Shown here: positions 40,970 to 50,717 of the stretch, piece after piece
Numbering within the stretch: the first letter of the stretch is position 1
Layout: each line of letters begins with the position of its first letter
From: Bradyrhizobium sp. AZCC 2262
GTDB taxonomy: Bacteria > Pseudomonadota > Alphaproteobacteria > Rhizobiales > Xanthobacteraceae
NCBI RefSeq assembly: GCF_036924535.1
Contig: NZ_JAZHRT010000001.1
Location: forward strand, 3,348,001 to 3,412,000
Direction of reading: 5' to 3'
DNA length: 64,000 nucleotides
Translations under genes and position numbers: made by a program
The notes under the pieces: generated by a model
Seen by the model: only the letters and a program-made list of their open reading frames with translations
Database searches by the model: none
Told to the model about the DNA's origin: nothing

Positions 40970-42904
40970 GTGGTGGCGACGGCTGGAAAGAAAGCTTCGA
41001 AAAAGCGCAAGGCGAAGAAATCTCGCAAAGCGCTGCCCGCCCGCGCCAGCAAGAAGGCCGCTACGAAAAAGCGTGCCGCCAGGACAGGTGCGACCAAGAA
41101 CAAGCGCGTCGTGAAGAAGTCCGGCAAGGCTTCGAAGAAGGCTGCAAAGAAACTCGCACCGAAGTCACCGAAGAAGGCTGCGAAGAAGGCAGCCAAGAAA
41201 CCTGCCAAGAAATCGGCAAAGAAATCCGCGAACAAAACGACGAAGGCGCGCGCGGTAACATCGCTGGAAGCGAACCCCGCTGTAGCGGCAGCCCCTGTAG
41301 CTGAACGTGCAAAGCCAACCAAGCCGCGCGCGAAGCCGGCTGCCGCCCAGCCGGTGGTAGCCGCCGCGCGCAACACCTACTTCATCACCACCGCCATCGC
41401 CTATCCCAACGGCATTCCGCATATCGGCCACGCCTATGAGGCGATCGCGACCGACGCGCTGGCGCGGTTTCAGCGGCTCAACGGCAAGGATGTGTTTTTC
41501 CTGACCGGCACCGACGAGCACGGCCTGAAAATGATTCAGACCGCCGAGAGCGAGGGGCTTGGCGTCGCCGAGCTCGCCGCGCGCAATGCCGGCCGGTTCA
41601 GGGAGATGGACGAGCGGCTGAACGTGTCGTTCGACCGCTTCATCCGCACCACCGAGCCGGCGCATCATCACTCGGTCCAGGTGGTCTGGAGCCGGATGCA
41701 GCAGAACGGCGACATCTATATCGACACCTATGCCGGCTGGTATTCGGTGCGCGACGAGGCCTATTACGCCGAGGAGGAAACCGTCCTCGGCGACGACAAT
41801 GTGCGCCGCGGCCCGCAGGGCTCGCCGGTCGAATGGGTCGAGGAGAAAAGCTACTTCTTCAAGCTGTCCGCCTACCAGGACCGCCTGCTGGCGCTGTACG
41901 AGAGCCAGCCGGACTTCATCGGACCGGATTCGCGCCGCAACGAGGTCATCAGCTTCGTCAAAGGCGGCCTGAAAGACCTGTCGATTTCGCGCACGACGTT
42001 CGACTGGGGCGTCAAGGTGCCCAACGACCCCGAGCACGTGATGTACGTCTGGGTCGATGCGCTGACCAACTACATCACCGGCGTCGGCTTTCCCGACGAA
42101 AGCGATTCGAACTGGCGCTACTGGCCGGCGGACGTGCACATCATCGGCAAGGACATCATTCGCTTCCACGCGGTGTACTGGCCGGCATTCCTGATGTCAG
42201 CCGGCATTCCCGTGCAGAAGCGGGTCTATGCGCATGGCTTCCTGTTCAACCGCGGTGAGAAGATGTCGAAGTCGGTCGGCAATGTCGTCGACCCCTTCAA
42301 TCTGGCCGATCAATACGGCGTCGACCAGATGCGCTATTTCTTCCTGCGCGAGGTGCCGTTCGGTCAGGATGGCAACTACAACCATGAAGCCATCGTCGCG
42401 CGCATCAATGCCGACCTTGCCAACGATCTCGGCAATCTGGCGCAACGCTCGCTGTCGATGATCGCCAAACAGCTCGGCGGCGTTCTGCCCGAGCCCGGTG
42501 AGTTCACCGACAACGACAAGGATATTCTGGCGGAGGCAGATGCCATGCTGGCGGCGTCGCGGACCGCGATGGCGACGCAACAGATCCATCAATGGCTGAA
42601 CGCGGTGTGGTCCGTGGTCGCCGAAGCCAACCGCTATTTCGCGGGCGAGGCGCCATGGGCGCTGGCCAAGACCGATCCCGACCGGCAGAAAACCGTATTG
42701 TACGTGACGGCGGAAGTCGTGCGGCAGGTCGCCATCCTGACGCAGCCGGTGATGCCGGATGCCTCGAGCAAGCTGCTCGACAGTCTCGGCGTTCCCCAGG
42801 ACGCACGGGACTTCGCAGCGCTCGGCACGCGGATCAAGGCCGGCGCAGCCTTGCCGCCGCCGGTCGGCGTGTTTCCGCGCTACGTCGAACCAAAGGCGGA
42901 TTGA
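40970..42904 (+). CDS. metG: Methionyl-tRNA synthetase with histone-like Lys/Ala-rich N-terminal extension
   Basis: A 644-residue enzyme. The catalytic core starts near residue 136 ([20 protein letters not shown]) with HIGH at 151-154 and KMSKS in [14 protein letters not shown]. The connective peptide region lacks the paired zinc cysteines, consistent with the short MetRS type. Ahead of it lie about 135 residues of KKAAKK-type repeats like those of H1/AlgP-like proteins. The GTG at 40970 has AAGGA five bases upstream and is the best start. The only later in-frame candidate near the core, GTG 41354, lacks a ribosome site. It follows holB in the usual gene order. Confidence 0.93.
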   Translation: MVATAGKKASKKRKAKKSRKALPARASKKAATKKRAARTGATKNKRVVKKSGKASKKAAKKLAPKSPKKAAKKAAKKPAKKSAKKSANKTTKARAVTSLEANPAVAAAPVAERAKPTKPRAKPAAAQPVVAAARNTYFITTAIAYPNGIPHIGHAYEAIATDALARFQRLNGKDVFFLTGTDEHGLKMIQTAESEGLGVAELAARNAGRFREMDERLNVSFDRFIRTTEPAHHHSVQVVWSRMQQNGDIYIDTYAGWYSVRDEAYYAEEETVLGDDNVRRGPQGSPVEWVEEKSYFFKLSAYQDRLLALYESQPDFIGPDSRRNEVISFVKGGLKDLSISRTTFDWGVKVPNDPEHVMYVWVDALTNYITGVGFPDESDSNWRYWPADVHIIGKDIIRFHAVYWPAFLMSAGIPVQKRVYAHGFLFNRGEKMSKSVGNVVDPFNLADQYGVDQMRYFFLREVPFGQDGNYNHEAIVARINADLANDLGNLAQRSLSMIAKQLGGVLPEPGEFTDNDKDILAEADAMLAASRTAMATQQIHQWLNAVWSVVAEANRYFAGEAPWALAKTDPDRQKTVLYVTAEVVRQVAILTQPVMPDASSKLLDSLGVPQDARDFAALGTRIKAGAALPPPVGVFPRYVEPKAD

Positions 42905-42918
42905 GCCGTTTGCAAGCC

Positions 42919-43710
42919 ATGCTCGTCGACAGCCATTGCCACCTCGACTTTCCGGATTTTGCCGAAGATCTCGATGCCATTGTCGCGCGCGCCGAGACGG
43001 CGGGGATCGGCCGTATCGTCACCATCTCGACCCGGGTGAAGCGGCTCGGCGGGCTGCTCGCCATCACCGAGCGATTTCCCAATGTCTATTGCTCGGTCGG
43101 CACCCATCCGCATCATGCCGATGAGGAAGACGGCATTCCAGCAAGCGAGTTGATCGAGCTGACCAAACACCCGAAGGTCGTGGCGCTGGGCGAGGCGGGG
43201 CTGGATTATTTCTATGAACACGGCTCCCGCGAGGCGCAGGAGCGCGGCTTTCGCGCGCATATCGAAGCCGCTCGCGTCACTGGCCTGCCGCTGGTGATCC
43301 ACACCCGCGAGGCCGACGAGGACTGCGGCCGCATTCTCGAGGACGAAGTGGCAAAAGAACCGTTCCGCGCGGTGCTGCATTGCTACACCGGCGGGCGCGA
43401 ACTGGCGATGAAGGCGATTGGTCTGGGCCTGTCGATCTCGTTCACGGGCATTTTGACGTTCAAGAAGTCCGAAGCCTTGCGCGAACTCGCCGCCGAGCTG
43501 CCGGCTGATCGCATCATGGTCGAAACCGACTCGCCCTATCTGGCGCCGGGCAAGTTTCGCGGCAAGCGCAACGAGCCGTCCTATGTGGTCGAAGTCGCAA
43601 AAGTGCTGGCAGAGGCGCGCGGCGTCTCGCTGGACGAGATTTCGCGGCAGACCACGGAAAATTTCTTCCGCCTGTTCTCCAAGGTGCCGGCACCGAAGGC
43701 GACCGCATGA
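42919..43710 (+). CDS. TatD-family metal-dependent DNase/hydrolase
   Basis: A 263-residue TIM-barrel hydrolase of the TatD/YcfH type. Metal ligands are visible in MLVDSHCHLDFPDF, a Glu in VVALGEAGLDYFYEHG, His in PLVIHTREADEDC and in FRAVLHCYTGG, and Asp in MVETDSPYLAPGKFRGKRNE. Family members have 3'-5' exonuclease or related hydrolase activity. ATG 42919 is used; a TTG at 42901 is an alternative. Its stop overlaps the next ATG. Confidence 0.93.
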   Translation: MLVDSHCHLDFPDFAEDLDAIVARAETAGIGRIVTISTRVKRLGGLLAITERFPNVYCSVGTHPHHADEEDGIPASELIELTKHPKVVALGEAGLDYFYEHGSREAQERGFRAHIEAARVTGLPLVIHTREADEDCGRILEDEVAKEPFRAVLHCYTGGRELAMKAIGLGLSISFTGILTFKKSEALRELAAELPADRIMVETDSPYLAPGKFRGKRNEPSYVVEVAKVLAEARGVSLDEISRQTTENFFRLFSKVPAPKATA

Positions 43711-44504
43711 CGATGACGCTGACGATCCTCGGCTGCGGCTCCTCTGCCGGCGTGCCGCGTCCGGCCCTCGGCTGGGGCGCCTGCGATCCCAATAATCCAA
43801 AAAACCGCCGCCGCCGCTGCTCGCTGCTGGTCGAGCGGACAGGCGCGCACGGCACCACGCGGATCGTGATCGACACCTCGCCCGATCTGCGCGAGCAGTT
43901 GATCGACGCCAATGTCGATCACATCGATGCCGTGTTCCTGACCCATGAGCATGCCGACCAGACCCACGGTATCGACGATCTGCGTTCGGTCGTGCTGCAT
44001 CAGCGCCGGCGCATTCCGGTCTACTTCAACCAGTCGACCGCCAAAGACATCATGGCGCGGTTCTCCTATTGCTTCATCGCGCCCGAGGGCAGCGACTATC
44101 CGCCGATCCTGACGCGGCATTCGATCGAAGCGGGCGAAAGCCATACCACCGAAGGGAAGGGCGGCCCGGTGAAGCTTTCCGCCTTCCTGGTTCACCACGG
44201 CCGGATTCCCGCGCTGGGCTTCCGTATCGGGGCCGCCGCCTACACGCCCGACCTCCACGACATTCCCGAGGAGAGCTGGCCGGCGCTGGAAAACCTCGAC
44301 CTCTGGATCGTCGACGGGCTGCGCTATGCCGGCCACCCCAGCCATTTCAGCGTCAGCGATGCGCTTTCATGGATCGAGCGCTTCAAGCCGAAGCGCGCCG
44401 TCATCACCAACATGCATTCCGATCTCGACTACGAGGTGCTGCGCCAGAGCCTGCCGGCGGGTGTAATCCCGGCCTATGACGGAATGCGGCTGGAGCTCGG
44501 TTAG
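43707..44504 (+). CDS. Metallo-beta-lactamase-fold hydrolase (PhnP-like)
   Basis: A 265-residue MBL protein. The start LTILGCGSSAGVPRPALGWG and the metal motif THEHADQTHGIDDLR are typical of PhnP-like phosphodiesterases, as is the ending HPSHFSVSDALSWIERFKPK with TNMHSDLDYEVL. The likely activity is a cyclic phosphate or similar phosphodiester hydrolysis. The ATG overlaps the tatD stop; a second ATG six bases later is possible. A decayed copy of its last 25 codons follows at 44596. Confidence 0.9.
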   Translation: MTMTLTILGCGSSAGVPRPALGWGACDPNNPKNRRRRCSLLVERTGAHGTTRIVIDTSPDLREQLIDANVDHIDAVFLTHEHADQTHGIDDLRSVVLHQRRRIPVYFNQSTAKDIMARFSYCFIAPEGSDYPPILTRHSIEAGESHTTEGKGGPVKLSAFLVHHGRIPALGFRIGAAAYTPDLHDIPEESWPALENLDLWIVDGLRYAGHPSHFSVSDALSWIERFKPKRAVITNMHSDLDYEVLRQSLPAGVIPAYDGMRLELG

Positions 44505-44595
44505 GACCCGCAGCGCTGGACTGCCATCCCGGCGACATACTGGAGTGTCGCGACGATGCCGCCAGCACTGAGCCCGCCCGTCGCGCACGCGCCGG

Positions 44596-44682
44596 ATGAC
44601 TTCGACTAAGAGGTAACACGGCAGGGCCTTCCGCCGGACATCATGCCGGCCTATGACGGAATTAAGCTGATGCTGGAGAACC
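44596..44682 (+). pseudogene. Decayed duplicate of the MBL C terminus
   Basis: The frame reads DFD-stop-EVTRQGLPPDIM then PAYDGIKLMLE, matching the genuine end of the MBL gene (DLDYEVLRQSLPAGVIPAYD then GMRLELG) with a TAA in place of the Tyr codon. It is a tail fragment only, about 90 bp after the intact gene, left by a partial tandem duplication. Confidence 0.65.
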
Positions 44683-44736
44683 CGGCAGGCCGGTCGCGCA
44701 TCACAAACTCGATCGCGGGGCGGTGGAGGAATTTCG

Positions 44737-45372
44737 ATGATTGGCCTGTTCTTCGAAGTCCAGACAAGGCCCGGGCACCGCGATCAATATCTCGATCTCG
44801 CGGCCTCGCTGAAACCCGACCTCGAGGCGATGGGCGGCTGCCTCTTCATCGATCGCTTCAGGAGTTTGACGCGGGAAAACATGCTGCTGTCCTACCAGAT
44901 CTGGCAGGACGAGGGGGCCCTGACGGCCTGGCGGGCCCATGCCCACCATCATGACGTCCAGACGATCGGCCGCGAGAGGGTCTTTTCCGACTATCGGATT
45001 CGCGTCGCTCAGGTCATTCACGAGGCAAAGCCCGGGCAGCCGGTCTGGCAGCCCGAGCGGCGCACGCCCTACAATGACCCCGCAAGGCGCAAGCCGACAT
45101 ATATCCTCGCCTCTGAATCGAAGAATGCCACGCTGGTGGCAGAGACAGAATGGCGCCGGGACGCTTTCGCGAGCGTCTATCGTGACGCGCATTTTGCGCA
45201 TCTGGTCGATTTGCCGGACGAGCATGCCGGCGTCGAATTCGGTTCACGCCTGTTTGCCGATCCGACAACCCAGTATTTTCGTATCTTCGAGGTCATGCGC
45301 GACTACGGGATGTACGAGCGCACCGAGGCGCCGCAGTTTTATCCGCCGGTCAAGCGGGAGCAGGCGCAGTAG
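44737..45372 (+). CDS. NIPSNAP/ABM-like protein
   Basis: A 211-residue protein with two ferredoxin-like halves. The first (MIGLFFEVQTRPGHRDQYLD) resembles antibiotic-biosynthesis monooxygenase (ABM) domains and NIPSNAP proteins; the second half (TEWRRDAFASVYRDAHFAHL) is more diverged. No catalytic residues are evident. It stands alone after the housekeeping run. Confidence 0.72.
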   Translation: MIGLFFEVQTRPGHRDQYLDLAASLKPDLEAMGGCLFIDRFRSLTRENMLLSYQIWQDEGALTAWRAHAHHHDVQTIGRERVFSDYRIRVAQVIHEAKPGQPVWQPERRTPYNDPARRKPTYILASESKNATLVAETEWRRDAFASVYRDAHFAHLVDLPDEHAGVEFGSRLFADPTTQYFRIFEVMRDYGMYERTEAPQFYPPVKREQAQ

Positions 45373-45399
45373 CAGTGTTTGGGCAAGTTTTTCCAGGTC

Positions 45400-45514
45400 G
45401 TCATTGCCTGCGACAAACGCGAAGCGTTTGCGCAAGGGAGCAAAGCGACGAAGCAATCCATCTTTCCTCTTGCGCCAGCGGCGCGATGGATTGCTTCGCT
45501 TCGCTCGCAATGAC
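45400..45514. repeat. Bradyrhizobium-type palindromic repeat element
   Basis: GTCATTGC at 45400 and GCAATGAC at 45507 form the ends. Inside, GAAGCAATCCATC (45450-45462) pairs with GATGGATTGCTTC (45485-45497). Such 100-120 bp imperfect palindromes with a GCAATCCATC core are scattered intergenically in Bradyrhizobium-like genomes. It lies between convergent genes and may also help end transcription. Confidence 0.75.
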
Positions 45515-45522
45515 GGCTACGA

Positions 45523-47172
45523 TTACGCCGAAATCGCTTTCGCCGAATCCACCTGATTGCGCAGCAGGAACTTCTGGATCTTGCCGGTAGATGTCTTCGG
45601 GATCGTGCCGAACACCACCGCCTTCGGAGTCTTGAATCCCGACATATGGCTGCGGCAGAAGGCGATGATGTCAGCTTCGGTCGCCTTGGCGCCTTCCTTG
45701 AGCTCGACGAAGGCGCAGGGCACTTCGCCCCATTTGGAATCGGGCTTGGCGACCACGGCCGCAAACAGCACGGCCGGGTGCTTGTAGAGGATGTCCTCGA
45801 CCTCGACGGACGAGATATTCTCGCCGCCGGAGATGATGATGTCCTTGGAGCGGTCCTTGATGATGACGTAGCCGTGCTCGTCGAGCACGCCGAGGTCGCC
45901 GGTGTGAAACCAGCCGCCGGCGAAGGCTTCTTGCGTTGCCTTCTCGTTCTTCAGATAGCCCTTCATCACGATATTGCCGCGGAACATCACCTCGCCGATG
46001 GTTTCCCCATCGCGCGGCACCTCCTGCATGGTCACGGGATCGAGCACGGTGACGGCTTCCTCCAGCGGGTAGGGCACGCCCTGCCGGCGCTTCAACTGGG
46101 CGCGCTGGTCGGCGGGCAGTTGGTCCCAGCCCGGCTGTTCGGCGCAGACCGAGGCGGGGCCATAGACTTCGGTCAGGCCATAGACATGCGTCAGCTTGAT
46201 GCCAATGCTCTCGGCGCCTTCAAGCACGGCGACCGGGGGTGCTGCGCCCGCGATCAATCCGACAACGGGGCGCGCCTTACCACCCTTGGGCGCACCGGGC
46301 GCGTTGATCAGCGTATTGTAGACGATCGGCGCGCCGCACATGTGGGTGACGCCGTGCTTGGGGATCAGCTCAAAGATTTTTGCCGGATCGACCTTGCGCA
46401 AACAGACATTGATGCCGGCCGAGGCTGCGACCGTCCACGGAAAGCACCAGCCGTTGCAGTGGAACATCGGTAGCGTCCAGAGATAGACCGGATGCTGGCC
46501 GAGATTGCCGGCGAGGATATTGCTGACGGCGTTGAGATAAGCGCCGCGGTGATGCGTCACGACGCCCTTCGGATTGCCCGTGGTGCCCGAGGTATAGCTC
46601 AGCGCGATCGCGTCCCATTCGTCGGCCGGCAGCTTTGCAACGAAGCCCGGATCGCCCGCTGCAACCGCCGCCTCATATTCGAGTTCGCCGATCCGCTTGC
46701 CGCCTGCAAAGGCAGTGTCGTCGACATCGATGACGAAGGGTTTTTGGCCTTTCATCAGCGTCAGCGCTTCAGAGATCACACCTGAAAATTCCGGATCGAC
46801 GAGAATGATTTTGGCGCCACCATGGTCGAGCTGGAAAGCGATTGAGGGGGCATCGAGCCTGATGTTCAGCGCGTTCAGGACGGCGCCCGACATCGGCACG
46901 GCGAAATGCACCTCGTTCATGGCCGGGATATTCGGCAGCATCGCTGCGACCGTGTCGCCATTGCCGATCCCGCGGCCAGCGAGCCACGAGGCAAAGCGCC
47001 GGCAGCGTTGATAGGTCTCGGCCCACGTAAAACTGCGGCCTTCATAGACCGTGCTGACGTGATCGGGGTAAACGGCGGCGCTGCGCGCGAGGAAGCTGAG
47101 CGGCGTCAGCGGCACGTAATTCGCCGGCGTCTTGTCCAATCCGATCGAATACTGGTTCTGGGCTGCGCTCAT
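45523..47172 (-). CDS. Acyl-CoA synthetase (AMP-forming)
   Basis: A 549-residue ANL-superfamily ligase. The AMP-binding P-loop is LSYTSGTTGNPKGVV, the A5-type motif is HVYGLTEVYGP, the hinge region contains GWFHTGDLGVLDEHGYVIIK, and the catalytic Lys is in PKTSTGKIQKF. It resembles medium/long-chain fatty or aryl acid CoA ligases; the exact acid is unknown. It starts 28 bp after the TRAP permease stop, so the imported acid is probably activated here. The TGKIQKF lysine is the type of site that Pat enzymes acetylate. Confidence 0.9.
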   Translation of the reverse strand: MSAAQNQYSIGLDKTPANYVPLTPLSFLARSAAVYPDHVSTVYEGRSFTWAETYQRCRRFASWLAGRGIGNGDTVAAMLPNIPAMNEVHFAVPMSGAVLNALNIRLDAPSIAFQLDHGGAKIILVDPEFSGVISEALTLMKGQKPFVIDVDDTAFAGGKRIGELEYEAAVAAGDPGFVAKLPADEWDAIALSYTSGTTGNPKGVVTHHRGAYLNAVSNILAGNLGQHPVYLWTLPMFHCNGWCFPWTVAASAGINVCLRKVDPAKIFELIPKHGVTHMCGAPIVYNTLINAPGAPKGGKARPVVGLIAGAAPPVAVLEGAESIGIKLTHVYGLTEVYGPASVCAEQPGWDQLPADQRAQLKRRQGVPYPLEEAVTVLDPVTMQEVPRDGETIGEVMFRGNIVMKGYLKNEKATQEAFAGGWFHTGDLGVLDEHGYVIIKDRSKDIIISGGENISSVEVEDILYKHPAVLFAAVVAKPDSKWGEVPCAFVELKEGAKATEADIIAFCRSHMSGFKTPKAVVFGTIPKTSTGKIQKFLLRNQVDSAKAISA

Positions 47173-47200
47173 CGGCTATGTCCCATCTGAAAAGTTAGAC

Positions 47201-49096
47201 TTACAAGAACCCGATGGAAATCCACGGGAAGATCGCCACGATAATAAGGCCGACCACCAGCGCCAGCAGGTAGCCCCAGATCGGCCGGATCCCCTCGGCC
47301 GGATCGACGCGTCCGATGGCGCAAGCCGCATAATAGCCCACTCCGAAGGGCGGCGCGAATAGCCCGATACCCATCGCGAGGATAACGATCATCGCATAAT
47401 GAACCTCGTGGACGCCGACGGCCCGCGCAATCGGAAACAGCAACGGCCCAAACAGCACGATCGCCGGGATGCCCTCGAGCACGCTGCCCAGGATCACGAA
47501 GGCCACGATCGACACGGCGATGAAGGTCGCCGAGCCGCCCGGCAGGCCGGTCATGGCGGCGGCCAGCGTCCGCGAAAAGCCTGATTGCGTGAGGCCCCAG
47601 GCCATGCCGGTGGCGCAGCCGATGATCAGCAGGATCGCGCCCGACAGGCACGCGGTCTCGACCAACATCGGCATGATCCGCCGCCAGTCGAAATTGCGGT
47701 AGATCAAGAGACCGTAAATCAGGTAGCCGACGATGAAGGCATAGACGATGCCGATCGTGGAAACCTCGGTCGCGGTCGCGATGCCTTCGACCACGGCGTA
47801 GCGGATCACGAATGGCAGCGCGATGGCGGGCAGGGCGATGGCAAACGCGCGGGCGATCTCGCCGCCGCTTGCCCGCGTGACATGACGCAGGTCCTCGCCC
47901 CGGTAGCGCCACCACACCAGCGCCGACAGCGTGATCGCCAGCACCAGGCCGGGCAGCAGGCCGCCGGTAAACAGCGCCGCGATCGAGACGCCGGTGACCG
48001 AGCCGATGGTGATCAGCACCAGGCTCGGCGGAATGGTCTCGGTTTGCGCGCCGGTCGCGGAGAGGAGGGCGACCAGATCGCCCGGCTTCGCGCCCCGCGC
48101 CTTCATCTCGGGAAACAGCACCGGCGCCACGGCGGCCATGTCGGCGGCCTTCGAGCCTGAGATGCCCGACACCAGATACATCGCGCCGACCAGCACGTAA
48201 TGCAGTCCGCCACGGACATGGCCCAACAGGCTCGCCAGGAACGCCACCATGGCGCGCGCCATGCCGGTCATCTCGATCAGCAAGCCTAGAAAGACGAAGA
48301 GGGGCACGGACAGCAGGATGAGATGGCTCATGCCCTCGTCCATGCGGCCAACCAGCACCATCAGCGGCGTGCCCGTCGTCAGCGCCAGATAGCCGTAGGT
48401 CGCAAGCCCGAACCCGAACGCAATCGGAACGCCGGCAAAGACGCAGAAGCCGGCAACACCGACGAAGAAGATGATCAGATTGAGATTGCCGAGCGGCTTG
48501 AGCGAACCCCTGAGCAGCCAGAAGATCCCGATGACGAGCGCGACCGACAGGATCGCAGCCACCACGGCCCGGACGTTGCCCGATCGGGCCAGACGCAGGA
48601 AGGCAAACAGCGCCATCAGGGCGATACCGACCGGCAGCGCCGCGGCCCGCCAGATGTTCGGGATCTGCAGCGCCGGTGTGGTGATGTAACTTTCCTCGTA
48701 GGCGTATTCGTAAGCCGGCCAGGCAATCATGATGAGGAACGCCAGCGCCGCCGCGGTCGCCACCAGATCGAGATAAGCCCGCATGGCGGGCTTCGCGCTG
48801 GCGACCACCGCCGTCATCCGCATGTGTTCGGCGCGGCGGAACGCAACCGCGGCACCCAGCATGGCGAGCCACAGGAACAGGATCGATGCCAGCTCATCCG
48901 ACCAGATCAGCGGCCGGTGCAGCGCATAGCGCGCCACCACGCCGGCAAACAGGATGACGATTTCGGCGATAACCAGGAACGCGGCCGGAATCTCGACCAG
49001 CATTCCCAGAGTATGTTCGAGCGACACCAGCAGATTGCGGCGAGGGGATTGCCCCGCCTCGCCGCCAACGCCCTCACTCAGTTCGGCATGAGCCAT
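47201..49096 (-). CDS. TRAP transporter fused DctQ-DctM membrane protein
   Basis: A 631-residue membrane protein. The first 175 residues form a DctQ-like small subunit with about four helices (LASILFLWLAMLGAAVAFRR). The remainder is a DctM large subunit of the ArsB/DASS-like fold (VPLFVFLGLLIEMTGMARAM, GSKAADMAAVAPVLFPEMKA). Fused QM proteins are a known TRAP type. ATG 49096 is chosen because GGGGG lies just upstream. It is preceded by the binding protein and followed by acyl-CoA ligase. Confidence 0.92.
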   Translation of the reverse strand: MAHAELSEGVGGEAGQSPRRNLLVSLEHTLGMLVEIPAAFLVIAEIVILFAGVVARYALHRPLIWSDELASILFLWLAMLGAAVAFRRAEHMRMTAVVASAKPAMRAYLDLVATAAALAFLIMIAWPAYEYAYEESYITTPALQIPNIWRAAALPVGIALMALFAFLRLARSGNVRAVVAAILSVALVIGIFWLLRGSLKPLGNLNLIIFFVGVAGFCVFAGVPIAFGFGLATYGYLALTTGTPLMVLVGRMDEGMSHLILLSVPLFVFLGLLIEMTGMARAMVAFLASLLGHVRGGLHYVLVGAMYLVSGISGSKAADMAAVAPVLFPEMKARGAKPGDLVALLSATGAQTETIPPSLVLITIGSVTGVSIAALFTGGLLPGLVLAITLSALVWWRYRGEDLRHVTRASGGEIARAFAIALPAIALPFVIRYAVVEGIATATEVSTIGIVYAFIVGYLIYGLLIYRNFDWRRIMPMLVETACLSGAILLIIGCATGMAWGLTQSGFSRTLAAAMTGLPGGSATFIAVSIVAFVILGSVLEGIPAIVLFGPLLFPIARAVGVHEVHYAMIVILAMGIGLFAPPFGVGYYAACAIGRVDPAEGIRPIWGYLLALVVGLIIVAIFPWISIGFL

Positions 49097-49174
49097 AATG
49101 GCCCCCAGCACTTAAAGCTCATGTTTGACGCGTTTTCTTCGCGCGGACCGGTATCCGCGCGAAAACGCTGTACA

Positions 49175-50194
49175 TTACGACAGCTTGCCGACCGATTTTT
49201 CGAGCAGCTCCCAGGCCTGGTCGCCGTATTTACCTTTCCATTCCGCGTAGAAGCCGGCTGAACGGAGCTTGTCGCGGAACGGCGTCACGTTGGGCTGGTT
49301 GAACGTGAGGCCTTTACCGGCCAGTTCCTGCTGCAGCCCGGCATTCAGCTTGGCGACATCCTCGCGTTCCTTGACGCCGGCCGCGTTGATGTTCTTGGCC
49401 ACGATGGCGCGGACGTCCTCAGGGACTTTTTCCCACGCGCGACGGTTAGCCAGGAACCAAAAACCGTCCCACATATGATTGGTCAGCGAACAGAACTTCT
49501 GCACTTCATAAAGTTTCGCCGTCGAGATGATCGCCAGCGGATTTTCCTGGCCCTCGACGATCTTGGTCTGCAGCGCCGAGTAAACTTCGCTGAAATTGAT
49601 CGAGGCGGGCGCCGCATCGAATGCCTTGAACATCGAGGTCCAGAGCGGCGACACCGGCACGCGGATCTTGAAGCCCTTGAGGTCATCAGGGCCGTTGATC
49701 GGCTTGGTCGACGACGTGGTCTGGCGGAAGCCGTTGTCCCAGATCTTGTCCATGACCACGAGGTTCGCCTTGCTGATCTCGCCACGGATATGGGCGCCCA
49801 GGCCCCCGTCCATGGCCTTCCAGACCGTGTCGTAGTCCGGGAACGCAAAGCCGATGCCGCTGATGGATGCCGCCGGCACCAGCGTCGCCAGGATCAGCCC
49901 CGACAGCGTGAAGAATTCGACGCCGCCGGACCTGATCTGGCTCAACATGTCGGTATCGGAACCGAGCTGGTTGTTCGGGAAAATCTGCAGGTCGAACCGG
50001 CCATTGGTCTCGGCCTTGATCGCCGCCGCCATTTCCTTGGCTCGGGCGTTCATGGGATGGCCGTCAGGAAGGTTATTGGCGTACTTGTAGGTAAATTCGG
50101 CGGTCTGGGCGCGCGCCACCAGCGGCGCGCCGATGCCGCCCAAAACCGCTGACGCAGCGGATGCCTTGAGAAGCGTGCGTCTTGAAAAACTCAT
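49175..50194 (-). CDS. TRAP transporter substrate-binding protein (DctP family)
   Basis: A 339-residue periplasmic protein with a twin-arginine signal (FSRRTLLKASAASAVLGG) ending near VARAQ. The DctP fold is supported by FTYKYANNLPDGHPMNARAK, the carboxylate-binding Arg region GFKIRVPVSPLWTSMF, and FSEVYSALQTKIVEGQENPL. It first binds an organic acid, then passes it to the fused QM permease. The gene order P-QM-ligase suggests a carboxylic acid that is converted to a CoA ester. Confidence 0.93.
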   Translation of the reverse strand: MSFSRRTLLKASAASAVLGGIGAPLVARAQTAEFTYKYANNLPDGHPMNARAKEMAAAIKAETNGRFDLQIFPNNQLGSDTDMLSQIRSGGVEFFTLSGLILATLVPAASISGIGFAFPDYDTVWKAMDGGLGAHIRGEISKANLVVMDKIWDNGFRQTTSSTKPINGPDDLKGFKIRVPVSPLWTSMFKAFDAAPASINFSEVYSALQTKIVEGQENPLAIISTAKLYEVQKFCSLTNHMWDGFWFLANRRAWEKVPEDVRAIVAKNINAAGVKEREDVAKLNAGLQQELAGKGLTFNQPNVTPFRDKLRSAGFYAEWKGKYGDQAWELLEKSVGKLS

Positions 50195-50717
50195 TGGGCT
50201 CTCCCTTGAGGGTTTGTTGTTCTTGCGATGACGCGACGTCGCGAGTCATCCACGTACTTGCGCGCTTATTGCAGCGTCCGCACGCGGCGGCAACAACACA
50301 GGCCTTTGGCGGAGCAGGATTGCTTGGGCCAAACGAACGCCCGTAGGACGGCCTGGCTGGCTTGGTTTGCTAGAATATCCGCCTAAACATCTGATCTAAT
50401 TGTACATATATATATTCCATAATATACCTTATGCGAATTATAGATTAGTTGACCTCAGAGATCGCGGGCTGTTGTGCCACGACAAGCATGGCGTCGACCT
50501 GCTCGCCCTCCACGGTCGGAAGCCATCATTATTTCGGTGGGGCACATGGGCCCCAAGAAGGATTAGTCGAGCTTGGGAGCGCTGGATCGAAGCTCCGAAT
50601 GGCGGAATCAAAATCCGTACGAATATTCAACGCCTTCAAGGCGCATTTGAAACAAAAGCGGAAAATGCCTTCCAGCAATCTTCGGTAACTTGGCAGCAGG
50701 AAATCGATCGGTCAGCG
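50195..50717. other. Intergenic region with an AT-rich patch
   Basis: A 523-bp gap between the LuxR-type gene and dctP; the dctP promoter should be here. About 60 bp near 50390-50455 are strikingly AT-rich (TACATATATATATTCC) in a GC-rich genome. Frames that cross the region on the plus strand have no ribosome site or family character. Confidence 0.45.

Noticed and set aside
47169..48872. A 567-codon frame overlapping the TRAP permease on the same strand
   Set aside because: Arg/Gly/Ala-rich alternative frame of the DctQM gene without membrane helices or motifs.
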